From: Mauremys mutica | Taxonomy: Eukaryota; Chordata; Testudines; Geoemydidae | Assembly: GCF_020497125.1 (NCBI RefSeq) | Contig: NC_059087.1 | Location: forward strand, 12,991,925-13,055,924 | Direction of reading: 5' to 3' | DNA: 64,000 nucleotides | In this document: piece by piece, positions 1-10,912 of the stretch | Layout of the letters: the number at the start of each line of letters is the position of its first letter | Numbering within the stretch: the first letter of the stretch is position 1 | The notes under the pieces: model-generated | Database searches by the model: none | The model's input: the letters and a program-made list of their open reading frames with translations, nothing else | What the model was told of the DNA's origin: nothing | Made by a program: the position numbers and the translations under genes

Positions 1-75
1 AATGCACATGGGGAAACCTAAAACTGTAAGCTCTTTGGGGCAGAGACTCTCTTTGTTACATGTTTGTTAGTAGGG
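1..75 (+). repeat. 3' tail of an L2/MIR-type retroposon, partial
   Basis: The stretch reads as the widely shared LINE-2-type 3' region, with a 'gtaagctctttggggcagagactctcttt' type phrase followed by a degraded 'acatgtttgt' part. Related tails recur in this window at 15.3, 35.6, 46.8 and 53.8 kb. The window edge cuts the element, so its head is not visible. The family assignment comes from the recognised phrase and was not searched. Confidence 0.5.
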
Positions 76-1583
76 AATGGATGGGTGGTCCATGAACCAT
101 ATTTTTCTCCCTATTGCAGCTGGCAAGTGAGGAGGCAGAGATAGAAGAATAGTGAAAACAACTATCTGCTATTGATAGTTTATTTTTAAAATAAACTAAG
201 TTGAAGGTTACTTAAATGGTGGATGAAGTTTTGGAACCATCTTGAAGATGAAAAGCACTATATTGATTTTAAATATCATCACAAAACAAAAGCCTTACTT
301 CATTCTAATGACTAAAAATCTCTCACTAATGGCTCCATCATTCCTGCTATGAATTAGAAGGCATCCAGCACACTCTATTTAAAAGTATTTATGGCTTATG
401 AAGAATTTCAAGGTGGATGTTTTTGAAGAAATATTTTCCAATGAACATTGCATAGGACTTTGGACACAGTAAGTCTCAGATAACAGTGAATGTCATTCTA
501 ACATCTTTTGCTTCTCTTGAACTTGATTCTTATTTTGGTGTAAGGTTCATGTGTGTTTTATATTATGTGCATGGAGAGACTGTGGGTGTGTAAAGCTATA
601 AGAGTTTTAATGGACTGGAACGGTTGTGTATTGCAGGTGTCTCTCACCAGTGCACAGAAAACTTTTATATTTCATTATATTACTGCATACTTCGTATATG
701 CCACATATGGCACTGAAAAACTAACTGGAGGAATGTTTTGGAGAGAATTTTTTTTAATGAGTTATTGGATTATTACTTGTATCCCACTGTGTGCAAAATC
801 AGGTGCCTTAGTTACTACGAGTCCAACTATACTAGCTTTAGTTTTTCTCTCTGATCCCTTTAAACACCTCTGCAAGTGACCTAAAATAGCTGTAGTCTAC
901 CTAAAAATGCAACGACTTCAAAGGCTGATACACTGGGGGCTTCCAGGGCTAGAAATATCTGCTCATTACTATGTGACTCATTAGAAAGATGTAATCTCTC
1001 CTTTTCAATAGTGAAATCTCCTGTTTCTAAACCTTCAACAGATCTCAGACGTTTAAAAAATGATATTTTGTATTTTTAGAGAACTCTTGACTCCGGCCTG
1101 AGACTGAAATTTCCCAGAGTTCCACCCAAGTGTAATTTGTGGGGGGAGTGGAAGAAGGGGATTGTGAAATTCTACATTTTGTGGAAGAAGGCAAAAACAT
1201 TCCCTTAGCAGTTAATTTTTGGTTTGTTTTTCAAAGAGCAACTGTGTGAAGATGCTCAAGGGTCTGGAGAGATGGAACAGATCCCCAGGAACTGGATTAG
1301 TGGAAAGCAATATCCTGTGAAATTCGCCACATGGCTATTGACTCTGCCTATAATAGATTAGATATGTATCTTCAGGAAGCCTGAAGTGGAGATTAGTGAT
1401 GGAATGCAGAAGAAAGGAGTGAGTTTTGAGATGTTCTATAGTGGAAAATGAGACACTATTGCTCAAACCACAGGAAGCTGTGGTAATTTTAATAATTGGG
1501 ACTGTATTTTCCAAGGGCAGCTGCCATTTTGGCTGCATTTCCTGTCAGTCTTGAGGGAGAAGAGAGAGGCAGAACCCTTTTCC

Positions 1584-1586
<3 letters not shown>
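76..1586. other. Unassigned AT-rich DNA, no gene seen
   Basis: There are no open frames with protein-like composition, and I recognised no repeat family. The 108-codon frame at 553-879 has no recognisable domain and is treated as chance. Confidence 0.5.
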
Positions 1587-1624
<38 letters not shown>

Positions 1625-1648
1625 CTCTCTCTCTCTATATATATATAT
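1587..1648. repeat. Compound microsatellite (CA)n(CT)n(AT)n
   Basis: Three dinucleotide runs abut: about 34 bases of CA, 16 bases of CT and 12 bases of AT. Two overlapping open frames pass through it and translate as His-Thr and Ser-Leu runs, so they are products of the repeat and not genes. Such compound runs are usually length-polymorphic. Confidence 0.97.
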
Positions 1649-3486
1649 CAGGAGCAGATGTTCCACTCAGGTAAAGCCTATGTTTATGAATTCACATGGG
1701 GAAATGAAATACACTGTTACTGCTAAGACCTTGTGTACCTAGGGGATTTGCCCCAGTTCTAGCCATCCATACAGTTGCACCAGTGCTCACACTTTATACA
1801 GAAAGGAAAGGCAATTACTGGCACTTGGGAGCTTACTCCTGCTTGAAACCCGGGGCTCAGGACTAAAATGCACAGGAATAAAGTGTCTACATTACCCTAC
1901 ATTAGGGATTTACACCCTTACCGCTAGACCAGTGTTGGCCACTGATAGCTGCCACTGAAGCAAATGCCCAGCATAGACGGGATATTCTAATGCTGAGATA
2001 GTCTCCTGCACTGTATTGCAATGAGACTGAAGGCACAGAACAGTCACTAGACGAGAAGTGACACTGCCTTGGATAAACCCCAGCACTAAAACAGTAACAA
2101 CAACCACTACTGCAAGGGAGATTATCATGGAAAATGGTATGCAATTACTTTTTGTCCATTTGGAGACAACGTAAGAATAATGCATACAATTAACACAAAA
2201 CACAGCACTAACAGCCTGTCACTTATAACTACCAAACCCAGGAGTAAAAGGGGGCTTGGAACATCTCTCTGAGGCAGAGCTAGAGGCATGTAGGTTCTCT
2301 CCTCTCTCATTTTGCACTATACCCAGGAAGGAGTATAGGCTGGCCTCAGCAAGTTTACCTTGCAGTAAAACTGAAATGCCTTCTCTTCACTGTGTTCAAG
2401 GTAACAAACAATGAAACACGAGCCTCAGCATAAGCTTTCTTGTGCACTTGGCTGCTCCTGGGTTTCTCTGCAGCACCCCTTCCTAACTGCCCCTAGTTCT
2501 GCCTCAAAGAGGTGTTCTAAGGCCTCTGTAGACCCAGGCTCTGAGACTCTCTGCCATAGGATTGTGGTTTTTGCAGTGTAGACGTACCCTTATGCTCCTG
2601 GGTTGAACTAACAGGGTCTATCTGACCTGAAATCAGAGTCCGCAAAAATAAACATGGTTCTTGCACCTGATACCAAACTGAATAAGCAAAACAAATGACC
2701 CTGCCACCCTAGTACACCAATATATGTACTAGATAGCCAAAGGGGACTCTTAAATTATTATTTATATAATCATCTAACCATGTTTTGTACGGTGATTTTC
2801 TAAATCTAAATCTTGAATATCAAGGAGAAATTTTACTTTTCATTTGCAGAAATCTAATTCTCCCAGTGGCTTTGAGGTTTATTAACTTTGCAAAGATGTG
2901 CATCAGTAATTTTTGTTGTTGTATTAAATATTTATAAAACAATAAATAAGCATATTCATTTGACAATCGAGGAAGTGAAGAATTCAAGTTTGAAAGCTCA
3001 GATTTAACTCTACAGTACTTCCTTGTGCTTACACCTTCAAATATGATCTCTCTCTCTGTCATTGTACATTATTTGTTAAATACAGAAAATGCAAACTGAA
3101 ATGTTATATACCTATTATCACACTGTAACATATATACACCTGCACATGAATTGATTTTTAAGTATCAATGAGTTCTACTAAAAAGCCAAGTTTGAAAAAA
3201 AAATTGTCCATGTTGTATAAACTTGTTACTGATTCTGTAGACTAGCAAGATATTGAAACAGAAGAGAACATGAGTCTGAAAGGGCCAATACTACCTGCAA
3301 AAAAAAAAAAAAAAGCCACGCACTGTAGAGATTTCAGTACATCGCCAGTTAAAGAAATTTGCTCCTTAAAATGATTCCTGATCATTGCATCCTTTATTTC
3401 AATTTCAACTCAAGAGTTAAAACTAAAAAAGCTCTTCTAACCTAATGTTCACTTTTTGTACTAATATGAACCATGCTTTACTATAG
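1649..3486. other. Unassigned DNA with a 16-base A run
   Basis: No gene or recognised repeat. An A16 homopolymer lies at about 3299-3314. It could be the relic of a retroposon tail, but no element is recognisable next to it. Confidence 0.45.
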
Positions 3487-3910
3487 CTTCATCTACACCA
3501 CTTACCACTAGTGGCAGCATGTAGTGAAGTGAAAAGCACACCATGCCCACACTGCAGAGTGTAGCTAGATATGTCAGTGAAAAGCTCTGGCAGCAGGGGG
3601 GGCGGAGTCTTCAGTAGCTCCCTGCTGCCAGACTCATTCCTCTCTGCTTCAGTCTTTCCATGATGTGGGGAAAGGCTCCTGCTTCAGGGAGACAGTGGGA
3701 CAGCACACAGCTAAAAATAGCAGTATGGGCATGACAGGGGCAGTAGAGAACGATACAGGGTATGTACTTGGGTACATACCCACACCCTTCAGGTGTGTCT
3801 TTACTCACCTGAGTGTGCCTCATGGTCTACACGGCTATATTTAGTTGTGCTGCAGGGTACTTGGGAAATAGTACATGCCACCGACAGAAGGGTGCAGTGT
3901 TGATGCACCC
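3487..3910. mobile_element. Probable non-autonomous DNA transposon (MITE-like)
   Basis: The left part begins with 'atctacacc' and the right part holds 'ggtctacacgg', the type of motif found near the ends of turtle MITEs. The centre has a 13-bp perfect inverted repeat, with arms at 3586-3598 and 3620-3632 (TCTGGCAGCAGGG and its complement). No clean terminal repeat or TSD could be fixed, so the borders are approximate. Confidence 0.4.
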
Positions 3911-6900
3911 TACAAGAGCAGGGCGTGTTTGAGAAGTTAACATCCCTAGGAGTTTGTGTGAAAGATTTACATCTAAGATGTAAACCCAGAGTTTAACAAA
4001 CAAAGGCTTTTTTCATATTTGCAGAGGCTTCTTCATACTTTAACGTAAGAACTGCATTTAAGATCCATCAAAAAAACAGAGGTGCAAAATGCTATGACAA
4101 TAATTCATAAATATCACAGAGTTTGGATCTAAATGTCAGTGTATAAAGTCCTGTGTTGAAACAGTCCATCTTGAAAGACCATGGTGTAAGCACCAAAGTA
4201 GTTTAGTTATTGCATACCAAATGCTCCAGCAACGCAAGAGGCTAAAAAGTCCATTTTTTGAGCTATTGACCTTACTACAAATAGTACAGGTGTGTGGGTG
4301 CAGATCCACAGGAGAAGCCAGCACACTAGCCCTCGAGGCCTGCTTTGTTTTGATATACTGGCAAAATTATACTCTTACTGGTGCATCGTGTTTCATTGAG
4401 GATGCCTATAGAGTCCAAACTTTTCTTCAGGTGATCATCACGAACTATTTGTAACATGTGTTCGCCACTGTATTCTATCTTATCCAGTTTTTTGCATCAT
4501 TCACACCACTGTAGTATTTGTGCACCCTCCTGTTGTGCATTAAGCGATGTGACATACCAAGCCTGCATCTTGCAAGCCTCGGCCACTAGCTAACCAGGCT
4601 ATGAAGAACTAAATAGTCATTAACTTGAGCACCTCATCACTAGAAAACTTTAAATAGATACATTTTTACAATTCTGGAATTGAAAAATAAGTGAGTGTCT
4701 GGCAATATTCGCAGCTCTGACACAAAAACAGCTTTTTTTCACTTTTGCACTGTCAACTCAAATTCCAATACATAGCCGCTACCGTGCTCTAGGGCTCAGG
4801 CAGTCAAAACATAGTTTCTGCTACTGTTCATTGGTTGAACTCCAGGGGCTCAGAGCTCTCAGGAGGAGGATGCAGTAATTCAGCATTTACCTGCCAACTA
4901 CCGAGTCCTAAACTTCATTCCTCACCACCATTTGCAACAGCTTAAATTACAAGCCAGAGGGTTGGGAAGAGAAAAAGCAGACACTGAGGAAACAAAGCTT
5001 AGACAGGTATTCTGAAGGCTGGAGATATAGCATATGAAGGTACTGGAAGCAGGTCACTAAAATAATGAGGAGCTCATGAGAGAGAGCGTGCATGAGTGTC
5101 CCCCAACAGATTAAGGAAGGGAGCTCAAACAGCTACTGCTGCATATTCTGAAGCAGGACTGACTGCAAGAGCAATCAGTTCAGACTGCGGAAGATAAAGG
5201 GTCAAAGGAGAAAAAGAAAACTACTTCCAAGTTTGCTGACACTGTTACTGCATTCAAATGATTCAAGTGAGATGGGGACAGTTGAATAAACTCAGTGATG
5301 TGCAGTGGTTCCTGCCTACTTGTACTTTCCCAAGGCAAACTAAAAACTCTAGGAGAGATTACATATCAGTCATTTCAAGGCCAAAAATCATTGTAAAAAT
5401 GTTGTAATTGTCCCCAAAACAAGATTACAAACCATAGAAATTCAGTCAAAATGAAATTTACAAGTCTAAGCATTTTAAGGTACAGAAATTCAAAATGTAG
5501 ACACTCAATTTTGACCCCTAACTAAAAGTTGGAGGCCAAAGTAGATTTGTTTTTGCCCTTCAGAACAGAAACATTCAGCTGCTCATCTAAGAGAGACTTT
5601 CTCTGTAGGTTTGATAATATTAAAAAACTATAAACTAAGTATGGCCCCCAATCCTGATGAAACTTGGGCACATAAATTTTCTCACTGATGATGGTCTAAG
5701 GTGCTATGTACGGTATAAAGGAATTACTACAGCTAAGACAGAAACTCTACTAAGATTACAAAACTACAGTGAAGGTCCTTGTTTGGTGTAATTCAGAAGT
5801 CTATTCTCTGCTTTACTGGGCTGGGAAGCTGGGGACGGTGTGTTCTCTCCTCCCTTCCCCCCTCCCTTGTCACAGAGGTTCCTGGATAAATCCTTCTTCG
5901 CAATGTTCTTGTGACATCTTTTATTTATCTGTTTGTTTCTCAATAGAACCTGGCAAGTGTGTCTTATTTTCTTTTTCATTACCCCCTTTACTTGCATCTG
6001 TTCCTTTTATTTTTATGTTCAGCTCCATTTCCCAGGTGAAAATAGAAGCTTGCAAAAAGAGCTGGCTTGCCCAAAGGTGTCTATAGAATTCAGATACCTT
6101 TAGTGTTTGATTTTAAAAGCGATTCCCTCCCTCCCCCCATTTTAATTTCTCAGAAGTTCTTAATTGACAGCTTTTTCTTTTATCTAACAGAACAGAGGCA
6201 GCACTGTCAGCAGCAGGGCAGACCACCCAGATTGCCCTTTAGTCGTATTCTGGATGTACCATCTTGATTGAGTCCCTGTACCCATTCAGGAGCCCTGAGT
6301 GTTTCCTGAAATGTGCTCAACACCCTCCATGGTTAAAATGAGTAGATGACAGAGCTCAGCATGTTGCAGGTGGTACTCTGCATTTGGCAGAATCACACCA
6401 CGAATACTTGACATACCTGTTGCTGAGACCATAACATGGATGGCTGTAAGAGGTGGTCCCGCCAAGTCACTGCTAAGGTAGACTGTCTTCAGCCCAGAGG
6501 AGCTGACACTGTTGGTGCCCAGGCTTTACTTGGTTTGTTAATGGCAGTGATCAAGCCTGACGGTCTAGCACTCTTTTTGGGAGCTTCAACAGCACTTTAT
6601 GGCACTTCCAGCACTTTTTGAGCACAGCACTCACTCACTGGTTGATGGACAAGGGCCTCTCCCACCAGCACATGCTCAGAGAAAAACACCTCCCAAATTA
6701 GATTACACAAAAAGGCATTTATGAAAGCCCAAGGCAGCTCTTTCCAGCCCCAGGCGAACAAACAGTTGTCATTTACATATCCTGAGTTCAGGTCACTGGT
6801 ACAAGTTTGTCAGAATGATTATTTTTAGTATTAGGCAATGGAACCTTTAATAAAAAGTAGGTGTTTATATGCAAACAAGCAAACCAGTGAATCTTTTAAT

Positions 6901-7033
6901 CTCCTTTAAACCTGTCATCTCCAGATGAAAGAAGATTTACTTTTATTTTATATGCACAGCTGCCAATTTATAGAGCATTTCACCTCTTTGTCTCCCTCCC
7001 CACACCACCAACTCTTCCCCGCTACCTCCTTTC
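3911..7033. other. Unassigned DNA, no gene seen
   Basis: About 3.1 kb without a recognisable exon, RNA gene or repeat family. The open frames of 60-105 codons here overlap each other on both strands and have low-complexity or random composition. Confidence 0.45.
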
Positions 7034-7650
7034 TTGATCCCGGTGGACAACCCCAGAATCCTGCCTAACACTCAGGCCCATACACTGGGTATCATCTTTG
7101 ACTTGGATCTCTTTCCTGGATCTCACATCCAGACTCTCTCTAAATTTTGCAGATACTTTCTGCATGATGTTTCTAAGATACAGCCTTTCCTAACCATTCA
7201 CACAGGTGAACCACCCTTGCCTAGGCGATCATCATCTCATGTCTCAGTTACGGCAACATCTTTCTCTCTGGCACTGCCAAATGAAATTGTGCCTCATACA
7301 CTGCAGTGGCATTCTGCCTGGATATGATCATTGTTAGATCGCCGGTCACTTTGACTGTGTCACACCTCTCTTTTCATCCCCTCCCCCCACCCCCACTGGC
7401 TCTGCCCTGTCTACTGCATCAAACAAGCTACTTGGTTTCACTTTCAAGGCCCTCCATGACATTTCCCCACTCTCCCTATCACGTCTTATTCACTACGTGG
7501 CTTGTGTGCCCAGATGAAAATATTTCATATTGGCAGCAAACGTTTCAGAAGCCACCCCACTCTCTACCCCTCATGGTGCATAATCAACTGGAAATAGCCC
7601 CAGGGAAAAGTCCAGACTGCTGACTATCACAGACTTCTTCCACCAGCCAT
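7034..7650 (+). mobile_element. Decayed L2-class LINE, C-terminal reverse-transcriptase part
   Basis: The frame starting at 7034 contains 'HTLGIIFDLDLFPGSHIQ' followed by 'VSKIQPFLTIHTGE'. This matches the conserved block after the catalytic centre of L2-like LINE reverse transcriptases (LGV.FD..LSF..HI, then IRPFLT). A second frame gives 'IIISCLSYGNIFLSG', the decayed form of the I.SRLDYCN.LLSG block. Further on, 'FTFKALHD' matches the FKALH block. Several frameshifts separate these blocks, so it cannot be functional. The C/T-rich DNA that follows may be the rest of the element. The clade (L2 versus a close relative) is inferred. Confidence 0.6.
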
Positions 7651-8194
7651 TGGAGCAGCAGCACAAGGAAGCGGAGAGAGAGAGAGGAATTCTCCATAGT
7701 CTTATCCCCCAGAAGTCACATAAGGCATTTGGTCACCATCATCTTCCTGTTACATAATAAAAGACCCCTCTGCTGTCCCACCTCAACTTTCTTAGCTCTC
7801 TGTCCACCTCACCTCTTTCCCCAATACCTCCATCATCCACTTCCTGCACTCCCTCATTCTCCTTTCCTTTGCTCCTTCTCCACCCCCTCTCCAGTGCTAT
7901 CCCTTTATCCTTTCTCCCCCACATGCCCACAGAGAAGATAAAAAAGCAGCAACCATTAACATATCTGTTCTTCAACACCCGAACTAACTGCATTCATCAC
8001 ACTACTTGTACAATAAACCTACCGGTAAGTAACTTAATGAGCTTGCCATTGCAACCGTCTTCCCTGTCATCTTTTCTCCTGCACCCTATTCAGCTGGAAT
8101 ATACGTATATGTATATTTTATACAAACAACAAACTAGTGGATTTGGGCACATATCTTCCATTAATTGCAAAGAAAGATATTTACATATCTGTTT
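7651..8194. other. Pyrimidine-rich DNA, possible LINE 3' remainder
   Basis: A C/T-rich tract directly follows the LINE fragment. The 156-codon frame at 7869-8339 spans this tract and runs into a MIR-type SINE, so I do not take it as a gene. Confidence 0.35.
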
Positions 8195-8405
8195 ATCTCA
8201 GGTACTTATATGGTCCCCCATTACCATAGTATCTGAGCACCTCACAGTCTTCTACTGTATTCAGCCTCATAGCAGTCTTATGAGGCAGGGCAGTGCTATT
8301 ATCCCTTCTTTACAGATGGGGCACAGAGAGACCAAGTGACTTGCCCAAGATCATACAGGACATCTGTGGTGGAGCAGAAAACTGAACCCGGGTCTTTCAA
8401 ATCCC
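8195..8405 (-). repeat. MIR-type SINE, truncated
   Basis: Read on the minus strand, it carries the CORE-SINE signature: the phrase 'acttgcccaagatcata', then 'tttacagatggggcacagaga', then 'tgaggcagggcagtgctatt'. These correspond to the complement of the conserved MIR block (ccttgggcaagt ... cctcatctgtaaaatggg). The tRNA-like head is only partly kept ('tgaacccgggtctt', near the B box). Related copies lie at 18.3, 27.8 and 56.05 kb. Confidence 0.7.
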
Positions 8406-8460
8406 AGGTAAGAATTCTAATCAATCTCCCTTCTTCTTTCTCTCCAGACTATATCCTCAG

Positions 8461-8519
8461 CTCGTGTAAACTGGTGCAGCTGTATTGAAATCAATGCAGC
8501 TACACCAGTTTACACCGAG
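8461..8519. repeat. Short near-perfect hairpin repeat
   Basis: The arms GTGTAAACTGGTGCAGCTG and CAGCTACACCAGTTTACAC flank a 14-base loop. The loop core 'ttgaaatcaatg' recurs in relatives at 14.1 and 33.8 kb. It belongs to a class of small palindromic interspersed repeats common in sauropsids. No coding content. Confidence 0.7.
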
Positions 8520-8561
8520 AAGCTAACCCTTAGTCTCTACATCCTCTAGAAGCGTTTGCAA

Positions 8562-9003
8562 CAGAGGTGGCCAACCTGTGGCTCCGGAGCCACATGCGGC
8601 TCTTCAGAAGTTAATATGCGACTCCTTGTATAGGCACCGACTCCGAGGCTGGAGTTACAGGCGCCAACTTTCCAATGTGCTGGGGGGTGCTCACTGCTCA
8701 ACCCCTGGCTCTGCCACAGGCCCTGCCCCCACTCCACCCCTTCTCACCCTCTCCCCTAAGCATGCCATGCCCTCACTCCTCCCCCCGAGCCTCCTGCATG
8801 CCACGAAACAGCTGATCAGGAGGTGCAGGGCGGAGAGGAGGGGTAGAGGGAGGCGCTGATCAGTGGGGCTGCTAGTGGGTGGGAGGTGCTGGGAGTGGGG
8901 TCGGGGAGAGCTGATGGGGGGCTGCTGACGTATTACTGTGGCTCTTTAGCAATGTACACTGGTAAATCCTGGCTCCTTCTCAGGCTCAGGTTGGCCACTC
9001 CTG
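8562..9003. mobile_element. hAT-type non-autonomous transposon, 442 bp
   Basis: The terminal inverted repeats are CAGAGGTGGCCAACCTG on the left and CAGGTTGGCCACTCCTG on the right (15 of 17 positions pair). An identical 8-bp duplication, GTTTGCAA, flanks both sides (8554-8561 and 9004-9011). An 8-bp TSD with CAG-type ends is the mark of the hAT superfamily. The interior is GC-rich and carries only chance open frames (for example 8578-8859), with no transposase domain. The intact TSD suggests a fairly recent insertion. Confidence 0.93.
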
Positions 9004-9011
9004 GTTTGCAA

Positions 9012-10707
9012 TTTCAACTTGTATTCTTTTAATTTGTCTCTACAGCACCTCTGGTGCTCAGTGAAATAATAATAACTTACTGCTCATTCCTAAATAGTAC
9101 AAACTATTACTTTTATTATGCACTTTTCTGATATTTCTTTTTAAATTACATTAAATACTGAATAATAATGCTCTCATGAAGTGTTTGCTGTTATAGGTAT
9201 CCAAGATTACCTCGTATAGCTACATATTTTCACACTAATGGAGTACAGTAACCATGCTTCATGCAGTGGGTGAACTATTACTATGTGTTTTAACATTATT
9301 GAAAGGTTATGAAGAGAATAGCAAGTATAAATTATAATAAAGGGAAAAGCTATCTGCAGATGTTTTCCTGGCTTCTCTAGGCAAGGAAATTGACAGCAGC
9401 AGGCAGAAAGACAAACAGTGGTCTCCCAAAATAATTGTTTTACATATTTGCAAGAAAGATAACAACAACTCTGATATGTCTTCCAAGCCTTAATTCTTTC
9501 AGTTTATTCACTGTTGGATTCCAGTTTATGGATTTTTTTCCACTTTGGTTTTAAACAGAATAAACAGAACTTGTGATTTATAGCATATAAAATGGTCAGG
9601 AAGAGACTTTACAGAATGGGATCAGTTCATGTTTCTGATCCATTTTGATTAATAAAAAAGCTTTCCTTCATTGACTCTCTGGTGCGATCTCCTATGTGTT
9701 GGTTTGTTCATGTCTCAGTGTCCAGTACAAACTAATGGAGGAGAATTTTATGTGAATGCCAGAAGCTGTGGGACTTGTTTGACATTTTTCTCCCCTTTTC
9801 TAAGGTTGGCTTTCTGAATTATTCTGGCAGCTAAGCCTTCTGCTTTTTGCAAGGAGATTTTTTCTTGAGCAGAAAATGGATGAAACATTGGATGAAACTC
9901 CTTTCGCTGGCTCTTACAGAGCCACTAAAGGATTTCTTGTAGCTGTTTGATGTGATTACTTTCCCCATTGAGTGTTTCAACACTAATAGTACACTCAGTG
10001 GAATTGCTGTAAGACAGTCTACTGGGGTGAGTTGACAAACACCTTGGCCTGCTATTTTGGTGGAAGAGAAGACAATTAGCATCCTAACCAGAAAACTATC
10101 AACACTTAATTATTGCTAAAATGGTGAGAGTGATTTTTCCTGGGGTATACACATTTGAAACACTAGTCCTACTTTACTTACGACAGGTTATTAGGAAAGT
10201 AGTTAAAGATCTCTTTCCAGCTGCCTCTTTTGGATTCTCAAAATAATTTACTAACTGAATGTACCATCTCTATTCTCCTCAGGAACCTAAAACAATAGCA
10301 GACTTGAAATACAGTTTAAAGGAGGTAATCTCTCACCCCTTTTGTTAGTTCAGGCAAAACTGAATCTGCCTGGATTACTCCAGGTTGGCTCTAAATCTAT
10401 TTGAAGAGGGGATGGGGAGAAATGGTGTCTTCATTTTAATAAAAGTGATTCCAGCTAAAGAAAAGTTGTGACCCCTCCATAATTCACCAGAAGGTGATTT
10501 TTGCACTGAGGAGGAACAGCTCTTGGATGTCAGCGGTGAGAGCCTCAGCCAGAAGCACCAATGTATCGAGTGGAGTTTTATTATGGTAAGTGCGGGAGGT
10601 AACTCTGAAGCTGTTGCAATCTGACACGCACAAAGGGTCTGACCTTACTCCCAATGGCAAAATTCACATAGATTTCAATGCAAGCAGGATTAGGCCTCTG
10701 ACTAGGT
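9012..10707. other. Unassigned AT-rich DNA
   Basis: Nothing recognisable as gene or repeat. The base composition is AT-rich and open frames are short. Confidence 0.45.
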
Positions 10708-10912
10708 CAGATTCAGAAAGGTGACTAAAGATACAGATGCCTAGTGGAATTTAAAAAGTTCCTAAGTGAGTTGGGTGCCTAAGCCCCATTGGAAATCAAT
10801 GAAGTCAATGGGAGTTAGGCACCCAACTCACTTAGCTGCTTTTGAAAATCCCAGGAGGTGTCTGTCTGCATCTTTAGGCACCTAAACCCCTTTGTAAATC
10901 TGGCCCTGGGGC
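10708..10912. repeat. Palindromic interspersed repeat with perfect 21-bp stem
   Basis: The arms 10762-10782 and 10815-10835 are perfect complements over 21 bp and enclose a loop with 'ggaaatcaatgaagtcaatg'. Outer arms with 'agatgcct' and 'ctgcatctttaggcacct', plus 'ggtcagattcag' against 'aaatctggcc', extend the palindrome to about 200 bp. This is the architecture of fold-back MITEs in turtles and crocodilians. The element name is not claimed. Confidence 0.75.

Noticed and set aside
7869..8339. 156-codon plus-strand frame
   Set aside because: It crosses from a pyrimidine-rich tract into a MIR-type SINE on the other strand, so it cannot be one gene.
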